From NCBI GenBank assembly GCA_019414045.1, contig DXMW01000024.1, positions 78,392 to 142,391 on the forward strand: a DNA stretch of 64,000 bases, given 5' to 3'. Source of the stretch: Collinsella sp. Its GTDB lineage: Bacteria; Actinomycetota; Coriobacteriia; Coriobacteriales; Coriobacteriaceae. The notes under the pieces were generated by a model. That model was not told the DNA's origin. It saw nothing but the letters and a program-made list of their open reading frames with translations, and made no database searches. Below are positions 44,776 through 53,836 of this stretch, piece after piece. Both the position numbers and the translations under genes were made by a program. How positions within the stretch are numbered: position 1 is the first letter of the stretch; each line of letters starts with the position of its first letter.

Positions 44776-45756
44776 GTGGTAAAGATGAAAGATGTGGCCG
44801 AGCTGGCGGGCGTTTCGAGCGCCGCCGTCTCGCGCTACCTCAATGGTGGGTATATCTCGGCGGACAAGGCCGAGCGCATTAAGCAGGCGATTGAGCTGAC
44901 CGGATACGTGCGATCCAGCCAGGCTCGCGCGCTGCGAACCGGTTCCACCAAGCTCATCGGCGTCATCGTGCCTAAGATTAATTCCGAGTCGGTGAGCCGC
45001 ATTACGGCGGGCATCGGGCAGGTGCTTGGCCGCCGCGGCTACCAGATGCTTCTTGCCAATACCGATAACGTCCCCGATCGCGAGCTCGAATACCTCGATT
45101 TATTCCAAAACCATCCGGTCGATGGCATTGTGCTGGTGGCAACTATGATTACCGGCGAGCATCGCCGGGCGATTGAGTCGTGCCGTGTGCCCATTGTGTT
45201 GATCGGCCAACATGTCGAGGGCGCGGCGTGCGTCTATCACGACGATTACGAGGCCGCTTTCGAGCTGGGTCAGGCACTCGCGAAGCGTGCTGAGGGCAAG
45301 ATCGCCTACATCGGAGTTGCCGAGGAAGACCGTGCCGCCGGTTATGACCGTCGTCGTGGTTTTGAGGCCGGCTTGCGCGCCGCGGGCGTGGCACTTGATT
45401 CGAGCCTGATTTGCCAGGGGTCCTTTACGCTCGACTCGGGCTATCGCGCTGCACGCGAACTGCTCTCCGTCGATCCCGATGTTTCGCTTATCGCGTGCGC
45501 GACCGATACTATGGCGGCCGGCGCCCTGCGCGCTCTTGACGAGGTTCGCGGCATGGGCGAGGGTGTGCGTCGCGTGAGCGGTTTTGGCGACAACGCATTT
45601 TTGCGCGCGCTGACGGGCGGCATTCCCACCGTGCATTACGGCTACCTGACCAGTGGCGTCGAGGCGACTAATATGTTGCTCAATACGCTCGATGGCGTGG
45701 AGGGGGAGAGCGGTTTAAAGACGCTCAAGCTCGGCCATCAGCTGATGAATGTCTAG
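44776..45756 (+). CDS. LacI family transcriptional regulator
   Basis: 326 residues from GTG 44776 (AGGGG upstream; ATG 44785 is an alternative). N-terminal HTH MKDVAELAGVSSAAVSRYLN with the hinge helix, then a periplasmic-binding-protein-like effector domain: STKLIGVIVPKINSESVSRI, VDGIVLVATMITGEHRRA, IAYIGVAEEDRAAGYDRRRG. The domain order resembles sucrose or other sugar repressors. No sugar-use genes adjoin it, so its target is unknown. It is followed by a terminator-like hairpin. Confidence 0.85.
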   Translation: MVKMKDVAELAGVSSAAVSRYLNGGYISADKAERIKQAIELTGYVRSSQARALRTGSTKLIGVIVPKINSESVSRITAGIGQVLGRRGYQMLLANTDNVPDRELEYLDLFQNHPVDGIVLVATMITGEHRRAIESCRVPIVLIGQHVEGAACVYHDDYEAAFELGQALAKRAEGKIAYIGVAEEDRAAGYDRRRGFEAGLRAAGVALDSSLICQGSFTLDSGYRAARELLSVDPDVSLIACATDTMAAGALRALDEVRGMGEGVRRVSGFGDNAFLRALTGGIPTVHYGYLTSGVEATNMLLNTLDGVEGESGLKTLKLGHQLMNV

Positions 45757-45827
45757 GCTTACGTGATCTACCGCGCGCTCAACATTTAGGCGTTCAGTCG
45801 CCTATCGGCGCTATACTGCAGCCGTTG

Positions 45828-45864
45828 CCCACGATGCGGGGAACACCCGCATCGTGGGTTTTTG
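45828..45864 (+). terminator. Strong terminator 21 bases before the PLP-fold gene
   Basis: CCCACGATGCGGG pairs perfectly with CCCGCATCGTGGG (13 bp, loop GAACA), followed by TTTTTGTTTT. It may end the lacI-family transcript. TATACT at 45812-45817 upstream raises the possibility of attenuation. Confidence 0.8.
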
Positions 45865-45884
45865 TTTTGAAGGGACGGTACCGC

Positions 45885-46874
45885 ATGGGCGTACAGCAGC
45901 TAGAAGAGGCCTGGGCTTTGAGGACCGGCGCGCGTGAAGCGCGGTTGCTCGCGGCCTCGCATGTGCCAGCAGCGTTGTCGCAATTGGGGATTGTGCGCCC
46001 CGGTGACCGCCTGGTTGCGTTTGCCGATGCGTTTGCGCGCGGCTTTGATGCCTGCGACGTGGCTATGGTGGGCGAGCCGTCGGTTGCAGCGTTTGCTGCT
46101 GCGTCCGAGGGCTTTGATGCTTCGTTTGATGTCGAGGGGCCGCACCTGTGGTGGTTCGTCAACTCCATCGGCGGGTTTGGTCTGCGCGTCCCCGATCTTC
46201 GTGCTCTGGGTCGCGCGGCTCGCGAGGCCCATGGGCTGCTCGTGGTTGATAACACTGTGGCAAACGTCTTTGGATGCGATCCGCTGCGCTTAGGCGCCGT
46301 GCTGTCGCTCGAGGCGCTCGACCGCGTGTGTGCCGGTAGAGCACCGCGCAAGCTCGTCGCCGTTTCGGTGGCGCGCTCGCAGCTCAAGCGGCATCGTGTG
46401 GACGCCGCTGCCGAGTGCGCGCATGTGTTGCTTGCGGGCTGCGGTGCGCCTGTGCTTGATCTGTCTGCTGATGAAGCCGGCGTGCTGGAGTACGGGTTCG
46501 AAACGCTCGACGCTCGCATGCAGGCACACTTCGACCGCGCCCGTGCGCTGGCAGAATATTTGGCTGCGAACGAGATGGTGCGCAACGTGCGCTACTCCGG
46601 GCTGAGCACGCACCCCGACCATGCGGTTGCAACGGGAATCCTGGAGCATGGCTTTGGACCGGCAGTTGAATTTGACCTTATCGAGCGTAGTGCGGGTGAT
46701 TTGTTCGATGCTTTGCCGGGGGAGTTTCGTATATCGTCCCCCGGCGTAACGACGCGCCTTTCGGTCCCACGCGGCAAGCAGGCAAGCACCATCCGCCTTT
46801 TCGCCGGCACCGACAACCCCCTGGTTGTAGCGTCCACCCTAGATAACGCCCTCCGCAAATTAGCTACTCTTTGA
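45885..46874 (+). CDS. Cys/Met metabolism PLP-fold protein lacking the Schiff-base lysine
   Basis: 329 residues from ATG 45885 (AAGGGA upstream). It follows the cystathionine gamma-synthase/beta-lyase fold: LLVVDNTVANVFGCDPLRLG near residue 118, and C-terminal RMQAHFDRARALAEYLA and VRNVRYSGLSTHPDHAVA near 235. Relative to canonical VDNT...PL..GAD...SATK, the same spacing here ends in ALDR, so the PLP lysine is replaced by Arg. The N-terminal ~70 residues are also shortened. It may be a non-catalytic homologue, or use another residue. No sulfur genes are adjacent. Confidence 0.65.
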   Translation: MGVQQLEEAWALRTGAREARLLAASHVPAALSQLGIVRPGDRLVAFADAFARGFDACDVAMVGEPSVAAFAAASEGFDASFDVEGPHLWWFVNSIGGFGLRVPDLRALGRAAREAHGLLVVDNTVANVFGCDPLRLGAVLSLEALDRVCAGRAPRKLVAVSVARSQLKRHRVDAAAECAHVLLAGCGAPVLDLSADEAGVLEYGFETLDARMQAHFDRARALAEYLAANEMVRNVRYSGLSTHPDHAVATGILEHGFGPAVEFDLIERSAGDLFDALPGEFRISSPGVTTRLSVPRGKQASTIRLFAGTDNPLVVASTLDNALRKLATL

Positions 46875-47208
46875 TGCTGGCGATGAGATCGTTAGCTTTG
46901 GAGGTGATGACGTTGTTGATGTCGGCCTGCAGCTCCTCGTAGACCGCTATGGCTCGCTCGCCGGCGGGGGTGAGGGTGGATCCACGGGCGCCGTCGCGCT
47001 CGATGAGTTTGCATCCCAGCTGCCCTTCGGCCTCGTTCACAATGCGCCAGGCCTTGGAATACGCCATGCCCATGCTCTTGGCGGCGCGGTTGAGCGAGTG
47101 CTCGCGGGCAATACCCTGCAACAGCAAGACGCAGCCGTGTCCAAACACGCCCGGCAGATCTTTGTCGCACGCTTGAATGACCAACTTTGCCGTCGTCTTG
47201 TAGTTCAT
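46864..47208 (-). CDS. ModE-like winged-helix regulator
   Basis: 114 residues. LysR-type winged helix as in the N-terminal domain of ModE: REHSLNRAAKSMGMAYSKAW, RIVNEAEGQLGCKLIERDG and the wing GSTLTPAGERAIAVYEELQ. There is no molybdate-binding MOP domain, so it is a short ModE-like form found in many anaerobes, often near molybdenum enzymes. The molybdenum hydroxylase in this window is 42 kb away. Its 3' end overlaps that of the converging PLP-fold gene by 11 bases. Confidence 0.8.
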   Translation of the reverse strand: MNYKTTAKLVIQACDKDLPGVFGHGCVLLLQGIAREHSLNRAAKSMGMAYSKAWRIVNEAEGQLGCKLIERDGARGSTLTPAGERAIAVYEELQADINNVITSKANDLIASIKE

Positions 47209-47293
47209 ACGCTCCGCGTCTCCCCGCTAAAGTGTTTGCTGGGCAAACGCAAAGCCTGCGTCAAACCCTCGTGTGCTCTTCTTAAATCATGCA

Positions 47294-47322
47294 TTGTAGC
47301 AGTCAAAGTGCGTTAAGATACT
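47294..47322 (+). promoter_or_regulatory. Promoter for guaB
   Basis: TTGTAG at 47294-47299, 17-base spacer, GATACT at 47317-47322, leaving a ~72-base leader. Confidence 0.45.
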
Positions 47323-47401
47323 TCCCCAGTATTGGGCGCCCAAGGTTGGGCTGGGTCCTACGAGGCCTGCAGCCGACCGGTCGCATGGAAAAAGGAGAAA
47401 C

Positions 47402-48913
47402 ATGGCTACGTTCTTTCCCGGTGAGTCCCACACGTTTTCGGAGTATCTGCTGGTCCCTGGTTACTCGTCCTCGCAGTGCATCCCCAACAACGTCTCTCTT
47501 AAGACGCCGCTGACCCGCTTTAAGCGCGGTGAGAAGCCGGCAATCACCCTGAACATCCCCATGGTTTCCGCCATCATGCAGTCCGTCTCGGGCGTCGACA
47601 TGGGTGTCGCGCTCGCTACTGAGGGTGGCCTGTCCTTCATTTACGGTTCCCAGAGCGCCGAGTCCGAGGCCGCCATGGTCAAGGCCGTCAAGGATCACAA
47701 GGCCGGCTTCGTTCAGTCCGATTCCACCCTGACCCCCGACATGACCATGGAGCAGGTCATTGAGCTCAAGGAGAAGACCGGTCACTCTACTATGCCGGTC
47801 ACCGACGACGGCACTCCCAAGGGTAAGCTCCTGGGCATCGTCACCAGCCGTGACTATCGCCCCAGCCGCGATGACCACCAGAAGAAGGTCTCCGAGTTCA
47901 TGACCCCGCGTGAGCAGCTCATCGTGGGCGACAAGAACATCAGCCTCAAGGTTGCCAACGATGTCATCTGGGACAATAAGCTCAACGCCCTGCCCATCGT
48001 CGATGACAACGATCACCTGATGGGAATCGTCTTCCGCAAGGACTACGACAGCCACAAGACCAACCCCAACGAGCTGCTCGACGGCGACAAGCGCTACATG
48101 GTCGGCGCCGGTATCAACACCCGCGACTATGCAGAGCGCGTGCCGCTGCTCATCGAGGCCGGCGCCGATGTCCTGTGCATCGACTCCTCCGAGGGCTTCA
48201 GCGAGTGGCAGAAGCGCACCATCGAGTGGATCCGCGCCAACTATGGCGAGGACGTCAAGGTCGGTGCCGGTAACGTCGTCGACGCCGAGGGCTTCCGCTT
48301 TTTGGCCGACTGCGGCGCCGACTTCATCAAGGTCGGTATCGGCGGCGGTTCCATCTGCATCACCCGTGAGACCAAGGGTATCGGCCGTGGCCAGGCCACC
48401 GCGCTGATCGACGTCTGCCGCGCTCGCGACGAGTACTACGAGGAGACCGGCGTCTACGTGCCCGTGTGCTCCGACGGTGGTATCGTCTACGATTACCACA
48501 TGACGCTCGCCCTTGCCATGGGTGCAGACTTTATGATGCTGGGCCGTTACTTCGCCCGCTTTGACGAGAGCCCGACCGAGCGCGTCAACGTCAACGGCCA
48601 GTACATGAAGGAGTACTGGGGTGAGGGCTCCGCGCGTGCCCGCAATTGGCAGCGCTACGACCTGGGCGGCGCCGCGAAGCTCAGCTTCGTCGAGGGCGTT
48701 GACTCCTACGTTCCCTACGCCGGTTCCCTCAAGGACGGCGTGGGCGGCACGCTCTATAAGGTCAAGTCCACGATGTGCAACTGCGGCGCTCTCTCGATTC
48801 CCGAGCTCCAGGAAAAGGCGCGCCTTACCCTGGTGAGCTCCACCTCCATCGTCGAAGGCGGCGCCCACGACGTAGTCGTGAAAGACTCCCAGCAGTCTGT
48901 GTCTTATCGATAG
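47402..48913 (+). CDS. guaB: IMP dehydrogenase
   Basis: 503 residues. Catalyses IMP to XMP with NAD, the committed step of GMP synthesis. The catalytic loop [20 protein letters not shown] holds Cys319; two CBS domains occupy ~100-220 ([35 protein letters not shown]). The phosphate-binding CSDGGIVYD and the flap [11 protein letters not shown] are in place. AAAGGAG precedes the ATG. Its own promoter and terminator suggest a single-gene transcript. Confidence 0.95.
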   Translation: MATFFPGESHTFSEYLLVPGYSSSQCIPNNVSLKTPLTRFKRGEKPAITLNIPMVSAIMQSVSGVDMGVALATEGGLSFIYGSQSAESEAAMVKAVKDHKAGFVQSDSTLTPDMTMEQVIELKEKTGHSTMPVTDDGTPKGKLLGIVTSRDYRPSRDDHQKKVSEFMTPREQLIVGDKNISLKVANDVIWDNKLNALPIVDDNDHLMGIVFRKDYDSHKTNPNELLDGDKRYMVGAGINTRDYAERVPLLIEAGADVLCIDSSEGFSEWQKRTIEWIRANYGEDVKVGAGNVVDAEGFRFLADCGADFIKVGIGGGSICITRETKGIGRGQATALIDVCRARDEYYEETGVYVPVCSDGGIVYDYHMTLALAMGADFMMLGRYFARFDESPTERVNVNGQYMKEYWGEGSARARNWQRYDLGGAAKLSFVEGVDSYVPYAGSLKDGVGGTLYKVKSTMCNCGALSIPELQEKARLTLVSSTSIVEGGAHDVVVKDSQQSVSYR

Positions 48914-48963
48914 GATAAGAGCTGCACATAAAGGTTGAGTATCAACCACGTTATTTAGATAAA

Positions 48964-49003
48964 GCGAGATGCATGCAAGTCGCAGGCATCTCGCTTGTTG
49001 TAT
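48964..49003 (+). terminator. Terminator after guaB
   Basis: GCGAGATGC (48964-48972) pairs with GCATCTCGC (48986-48994), followed by TTGTTGTATTT. Confidence 0.75.
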
Positions 49004-49031
49004 TTGCTATCATCATGCGAGTTAACGATGT

Positions 49032-49149
49032 GGCGGGGCGTTCTCACCTTTGCTCGATACAAGTTCCGCACGAGCCGAAGGCCACTTAATGTGGCCTTCG
49101 TGCGAGCAGGACTGTTCGTAGTAGCGAGTAAAGGTGAGAACGCCCCGCC
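49032..49149 (+). promoter_or_regulatory. Structured leuS leader element sharing a core with the valS leader
   Basis: Perfect 20-bp outer stem (49032-49051 with 49130-49149, GGCGGGGCGTTCTCACCTTT) and core hairpin CGAAGGCCAC-TTAAT-GTGGCCTTCG (49076-49100). The core flanks TTCCGCACGAGCC and GCGAGCAGGACT match those of the valS leader. The element ends 26 bases before the leuS ATG. There is no T-box consensus. Confidence 0.65.
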
Positions 49150-49175
49150 CCAACCCAGCTAACAAAGGAGCTGAT

Positions 49176-51752
49176 ATGTGCGATTGCACAGATCATAAGG
49201 ACGAGATCCCTGCCTACGACGCGCAGGCCATTGAGTCCAAGTGGATGAAGGCCTGGGAGGACTCCAACCTCTTTGCCGTCGACACCGATGACAGCAAGCC
49301 CAAGAAGTACGTGCTCGAGATGTTCCCGTATCCTTCGGGCGATCTGCACATGGGCCACGCGCGCAACTATACCATCGGCGATGCCATGGCCCGTCAGGCT
49401 CGCATGCGCGGCTTTGACGTGTTACATCCCATCGGCTTTGATGCCTTTGGCCTGCCTGCCGAGAACGCCGCCATCAAGCACAACACGCAGGCTGCCGCGT
49501 GGACGTATAAGAACATGGACCAGGCGCTCGCCACGATGAAGCGCATGGGCTTCTCCTACGATCTAGATCGCATGGTCAAGACCTGCAGCCCCGACTACTA
49601 CCGCTGGGGCCAGTGGATCTTTGAGAAGATGTGGGAAAAGGGCCTGGTCTACCGCAAGAAGAATCCGGTCAACTGGTGCCCCACCTGCAAGACCGTTTTG
49701 GCCAACGAGCAGGTGACCGAGGGCAAGTGTTGGCGCTGCGGCACCGAGTCCGAGAAGCGCGACCTCGAGCAATGGTACTTCAAGATTACCGAGTACTCTC
49801 AGGAGCTGCTCGACGATCTGGAGAAGCTCCCCGGCTGGCCCGAGCGCGTTAAGCAGATGCAGGCCAACTGGATCGGCCGCTCCGAGGGCGCCGAGGTCGA
49901 CTTTACCCTGTGCGACAAGGATGGCGAGCCCATCGAGGGCGACGAGGGCAAGATCACCGTCTTCACCACGCGTGCCGATACGCTCTTCGGTGTCTCCTTC
50001 TTTGTCCTGGCCCCCGAGTACGCTCGTCTGCACGAGCTCGTCGAGGGCACGGAGTACGAGGAGGCCGTGACCAAGATCGTCGAGGACTCCAAGCATATCT
50101 CCGCCGTCGAGCGTGCCCAGGGCACCCTCGAGAAGCACGGTGCCTTTACCGGCCGCTACGTGGTGAACCCGGTCAACGGCGAGAAGGTCCCCGTGTGGGT
50201 TGCCGATTATGTCGTTGCCGACTACGGCACCGGCGCCGTCATGGCCGTTCCCTGCGGCGACCAGCGCGATTTTGAGTTTGCCCGCAAGTACGACCTGCCG
50301 ATCGTGCCGATCATCCTGGACGATGACGACCGCGCAGCCGTCGAGGCTAACGGTGAGACCATCGATACCTTCCATGCCGAGACCGTCGACTGGGATTGCG
50401 CCCACGCTGCCGAGGGCACGCTCGTCCAGTCCGGCAAGTACACCGGGATGCGCGGTGGCAAGCACTCCGAGGGCGAGGCTGCAATCGTGGCCGACCTCGA
50501 GGCCATGGGCTGCGGTCGTCGCAAGGTCGAGTTCCGTCTGCGCGACTGGCTCATTTCCCGTCAGCGCTATTGGGGCAACCCCATCCCGGCCATCCACTGC
50601 GAGCACTGCGGCATCGTACCCGTGCCCGAGGACCAGCTGCCGGTGACGCTGCCCGAGAATCTTGACCTGGGCGCCGGCGAGACCCTCGCCGAGTGCAAGG
50701 AGTTCTACGAGACCACCTGCCCGGTCTGTGGCCGCCCGGCCAAGCGCGAGACCGATACCATGGACACTTTCACCTGCTCCAGCTGGTATTACCTGCGCTA
50801 TACCGATCCGCACAACACCGAGCTGCCCTTCTCCAAGGACGCCGCCGACCGCTGGATGCCCGTCGATAACTACATCGGCGGCATCGAGCACGCCATTTTG
50901 CACCTGCTCTACAGCCGCTTCTTTACCAAGGCGCTGCGCGACCTGGGTCTGCTGAGCGTGGACGAGCCCTTCACCAACCTGCTGTGCCAGGGCATGGTCA
51001 AGGACGAGAACGGCGACACCATGTCCAAGTCCAAGGGCAACGTCGTGCCCCCGAGCTCGGTTATCGAGCCCTACGGCGCCGACACCATGCGTCTGGCGAT
51101 CCTGTTTATCGCCCCGCCCGAGAAGGACTTCGACTGGGATCCCAAGGCCGTCGAGGGTGCCAACCGCTTTATCAAGCGCGCCTGGCGTATCGTGTGGCAG
51201 CTCGTCCAGTCCGGCGATGCCAACGTGGCCTTTGACAAGTCCGTGCTCGATGAGGCGGCGCTCAAGCTCTATCGCGAGCGTCACCGCACCATTGCCAAGT
51301 GCACCGAGGACTATGACCGCGGCCAGTTCAACACCGCGATCTCGGCCGTCATGGAGCTCGTCAATGCGGCGAGCGCCTACCTCAACGCCACCGAGGGTGC
51401 CACCCGCGACAAGGCGCTGTGCTACGGCGTTGCCAAGGATATCGTGAGCGTCCTTGCCCCCATCTGCCCGTTCTGGGCCGATGAACTGTGGCATGAGGCA
51501 CTCGGCTGCGAGGGCAACGCCTACACCGCCGCTTGGCCCGAGTATGACCTGGCCGAGTCCATCGAGGACACGGTGCAGATCGTCGTCCAGGTTCTCGGCA
51601 AGGTCCGTGGCCGCATCGACGTGGCCCGCGACGCCTCCAACGAGGAGATGCAGGCTGCCGCTGAGGAAGCCGTCGCCAAGTGGCTCGAGGGCAAGACGGT
51701 CGTCAAGGCCATCTGCGTGCCCGGCAAGCTGGTCAACCTGGTGGTCAAGTAA
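49176..51752 (+). CDS. leuS: Leucyl-tRNA synthetase
   Basis: 858 residues from ATG 49176, with AAAGGAG five bases upstream; the frame is open to 49134, but that segment is the leader stem. HIGH-type motif [15 protein letters not shown] near 55, zinc-ribbon cysteines CPTCKTV and CWRCGTE near 170-190, the editing domain ([13 protein letters not shown] near 265), and KMSKS-type [10 protein letters not shown] near 614. The bacterial LeuRS C-terminal domain ends the protein. It charges tRNA-Leu and edits isoleucine/norvaline products. Downstream terminator at 51782. Confidence 0.96.
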   Translation: MCDCTDHKDEIPAYDAQAIESKWMKAWEDSNLFAVDTDDSKPKKYVLEMFPYPSGDLHMGHARNYTIGDAMARQARMRGFDVLHPIGFDAFGLPAENAAIKHNTQAAAWTYKNMDQALATMKRMGFSYDLDRMVKTCSPDYYRWGQWIFEKMWEKGLVYRKKNPVNWCPTCKTVLANEQVTEGKCWRCGTESEKRDLEQWYFKITEYSQELLDDLEKLPGWPERVKQMQANWIGRSEGAEVDFTLCDKDGEPIEGDEGKITVFTTRADTLFGVSFFVLAPEYARLHELVEGTEYEEAVTKIVEDSKHISAVERAQGTLEKHGAFTGRYVVNPVNGEKVPVWVADYVVADYGTGAVMAVPCGDQRDFEFARKYDLPIVPIILDDDDRAAVEANGETIDTFHAETVDWDCAHAAEGTLVQSGKYTGMRGGKHSEGEAAIVADLEAMGCGRRKVEFRLRDWLISRQRYWGNPIPAIHCEHCGIVPVPEDQLPVTLPENLDLGAGETLAECKEFYETTCPVCGRPAKRETDTMDTFTCSSWYYLRYTDPHNTELPFSKDAADRWMPVDNYIGGIEHAILHLLYSRFFTKALRDLGLLSVDEPFTNLLCQGMVKDENGDTMSKSKGNVVPPSSVIEPYGADTMRLAILFIAPPEKDFDWDPKAVEGANRFIKRAWRIVWQLVQSGDANVAFDKSVLDEAALKLYRERHRTIAKCTEDYDRGQFNTAISAVMELVNAASAYLNATEGATRDKALCYGVAKDIVSVLAPICPFWADELWHEALGCEGNAYTAAWPEYDLAESIEDTVQIVVQVLGKVRGRIDVARDASNEEMQAAAEEAVAKWLEGKTVVKAICVPGKLVNLVVK

Positions 51753-51781
51753 GCGCTGCGCGCTTAACTGACGCATAAAAG

Positions 51782-51820
51782 ACGAGGGGCGATCCGGTTG
51801 GGTCGTCCCTCGTTTTGTTT
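51782..51820 (+). terminator. Terminator after leuS
   Basis: ACGAGGG..CGATCC pairs with GGTCG.CCCTCGT around GGTTG, followed by TTTTGTTT. Confidence 0.8.
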
Positions 51821-51894
51821 AGCCTGGCCGCGGTCAATTGTCCTATTCTTGTGGAGAAGCTGTGCGCACGCTGACCTGCAGATTCGTACTGTGC

Positions 51895-51923
51895 TTGCAC
51901 GTTTTCGCAGGTATTGGTATAGT
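51895..51923 (+). promoter_or_regulatory. Promoter of the rimP-nusA-infB operon
   Basis: TTGCAC at 51895-51900, exactly 17 bases, TATAGT at 51918-51923. Predicted start ~51930, giving a ~72-base leader that contains the terminator at 51950. Confidence 0.55.
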
Positions 51924-51949
51924 TTGCTTGCAAATGAAGTTGTAATTGA

Positions 51950-51981
51950 AAGAAGTGGGGTTTCGGCCCCGCTTCTTTTTT
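51950..51981 (+). terminator. Leader terminator (attenuator) before rimP
   Basis: AAGAAGTGGGG-TTTCGG-CCCCGCTTCTT, a perfect 11-bp stem followed by a T run, lying between the operon promoter and the rimP ribosome site. The operon can only be expressed by readthrough or antitermination. Confidence 0.8.
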
Positions 51982-52001
51982 GTATGGATGGAGGTGCCGC
52001 A

Positions 52002-52496
52002 ATGGTCAAGACCAAGACCGAGCAGGCGATCATCGACGCGCTCGAGGCCGTCGCTCCCCAGCACGATGTCGACATCGTCGACGTCGAGCTCGTGGGTGCC
52101 ACCAAGGCCCCCTGCGTGCGCGTGCGTATCGAGGGTGCCGAGGGTCAGAGCCTGTCTCTCAACGACGTCACGGCCAACACCAAGTGGGTCGGCGATGTGA
52201 TTGAGGAGCTCGACCCTATCTCTTCGAGCTATACGCTTGAGGTGTCGAGCCCGGGCATGGCGCGCCCGCTGCGCCGTCCGCGCGACTTTGCCCGCTTTGT
52301 GGGCGAGGACTGTGAGCTCACCTCCACCGCCACTGAGGGCCGTCGCAAGTACGCCGGCAAGATTGCCGCTGCGACCGAGACCGACGTGACCCTCGAGCTC
52401 GAGGACGGCGAGTCCGTCACCCTCGATTTCTCTGATGTTAAAAAGTGCAAGTTGAAGCCCACCTACGACTTCAAGCCCGCGAAGGAAGGAAAGTAA
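52002..52496 (+). CDS. rimP: Ribosome maturation factor RimP
   Basis: 164 residues from ATG 52002 (GGAGG, seven bases upstream). Two domains: N-terminal alpha/beta fold with VDIVDVELVGATKAPCVRV and the central SYTLEVSSPGMARPLRRPRD signature, and a C-terminal Sm-like barrel ending KKCKLKPTYDF. It helps 30S subunit assembly. It heads a long operon continuing to dnaG; nusA starts one base after the stop. Confidence 0.92.
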   Translation: MVKTKTEQAIIDALEAVAPQHDVDIVDVELVGATKAPCVRVRIEGAEGQSLSLNDVTANTKWVGDVIEELDPISSSYTLEVSSPGMARPLRRPRDFARFVGEDCELTSTATEGRRKYAGKIAAATETDVTLELEDGESVTLDFSDVKKCKLKPTYDFKPAKEGK

Positions 52497-52497
52497 G

Positions 52498-53745
52498 ATG
52501 GCAGCATCCGACATGATGTCCGCCCTGATGGAGCTTTGCCAGGAGAAGCACATCGACCAGCTCTACCTGATCGACCGCCTGGAGCAGTCGCTCGCCAAGA
52601 GCTATGCCGAGATCCTGCATCTTGAGTGGGGCGCCAAGGTGACCATCGACCGCACCACCGGCAAGATCTACGTCTACCGCCTGGAGCCGATCGACGATTC
52701 CATGGACGAGGAGGGCAACTTCACCGAGTTCGAGGAGATCGACGTCACCCCCAAGAACACGAGCCGCATCGCCGCCCAGCACGCCAAGGCAGAGATCAAC
52801 GCCATCGTGCGCAACTCCGCCCGCGAGCAGATCTACGAGGAGTTCTCCGGCCGCATCGGTGACCTCATCAGCGGTACTGTGCTGCAGTCCACGCCCGACT
52901 TCACGATTGTCAAGATTCGCGAGGGCGTCGAGGCCGAGCTTCCGCACTTTGACCAGCGCCGTTACGAGAACGAGCGCAACGAGCGTCCGATGGGCGAGCG
53001 CTACCTGCACAACCAGCACATCAAGGCCGTGATCATCGACGTACGCGACCCCAACTCCAACCTGCAACCGGTTCGCGGCGAGCACAGCCGTCCGCCGATT
53101 GTCATCTCCCGTACCCACCCCGAGCTCATGCGTCGTCTGTTTGAGCAGGAGGTGCCCGAGATCTATGAGGGCACCGTCCAGATCAAGTCGATCGCCCGCG
53201 AGCCCGGCCAGCGCTCCAAGGTCGCCGTCCACTCGCTCGACGACCGTCTGGATCCCGTTGGCGCCTGCGTCGGCCCCAAGGGCAGCCGTGTTCGCGCCGT
53301 CGTGGGCGAGCTCCGTGGCGAGCGCGTCGACGTCATCCTGTGGGATGCCGATCCGGCCGTCTACGTCGCCAACGCCCTGTCGCCTGCTAAGGTCACCCGC
53401 GTTCTTATCGACGAGGAGAAGGCCTACGCCGGCGTTATCGTGCCCGACGACCAGCTGTCCCTCGCCATCGGCAAGGAGGGCCAGAACGCCCGCCTCGCCG
53501 CGCGCCTGACCGGCTGGCACATCGACATCAAGTCCGAGACCCTTGCCGCCGACATCCTCAAGAACGTTCCCGTTCACGAGGAGCCTGCCGCCGACCTGAT
53601 CGGTGACGAGGAGGACGAGGACGTCCGTCGCTGCGAGTTCGTGTCCGAGGACGGCATCCAGTGCCGCAACCAGGCCCGTCCCGGCTCCCGTTTCTGCGGT
53701 GTCCACGACACCGACGCCTTCGATGATGCGGAGGACCTGATCTAG
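52498..53745 (+). CDS. nusA: Transcription factor NusA with cysteine-rich C-terminal tail
   Basis: 415 residues. N-terminal RNA polymerase-binding domain (~1-125), S1 domain ([20 protein letters not shown]), and two KH domains ([37 protein letters not shown]). It pauses RNA polymerase and stimulates intrinsic termination. After the second KH domain the last ~35 residues hold [11 protein letters not shown] and GSRFCGVHD, a C-x(8)-C-x(9)-C-x(2)-H set that could bind zinc, unlike common NusA forms. No ylxR gene follows it. A terminator in the operon leader could serve autoregulation. Confidence 0.94.
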   Translation: MAASDMMSALMELCQEKHIDQLYLIDRLEQSLAKSYAEILHLEWGAKVTIDRTTGKIYVYRLEPIDDSMDEEGNFTEFEEIDVTPKNTSRIAAQHAKAEINAIVRNSAREQIYEEFSGRIGDLISGTVLQSTPDFTIVKIREGVEAELPHFDQRRYENERNERPMGERYLHNQHIKAVIIDVRDPNSNLQPVRGEHSRPPIVISRTHPELMRRLFEQEVPEIYEGTVQIKSIAREPGQRSKVAVHSLDDRLDPVGACVGPKGSRVRAVVGELRGERVDVILWDADPAVYVANALSPAKVTRVLIDEEKAYAGVIVPDDQLSLAIGKEGQNARLAARLTGWHIDIKSETLAADILKNVPVHEEPAADLIGDEEDEDVRRCEFVSEDGIQCRNQARPGSRFCGVHDTDAFDDAEDLI

Positions 53746-53836
53746 CGCGCGGTCGCGCCGGGCAGGTCCCGGCGCATACCCCACGCTCGTTCAGTCTCTA
53801 GGCACCTAAGGTGCCAGAAAGGGTAGGTGAAGTCAT

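Noticed and set aside
49028..49162. 45-codon leader peptide across the leuS leader sharing FRTSRRPLNV with a frame in the valS leader
   Set aside because: The similarity is explained by the conserved nucleotide core; there is no ribosome site, and the valS frame has no matching start.
49134..49175. Upstream start for leuS at 49134
   Set aside because: It falls inside the 3' arm of the leader stem; ATG 49176 has a proper ribosome-binding site and normal N-terminus.
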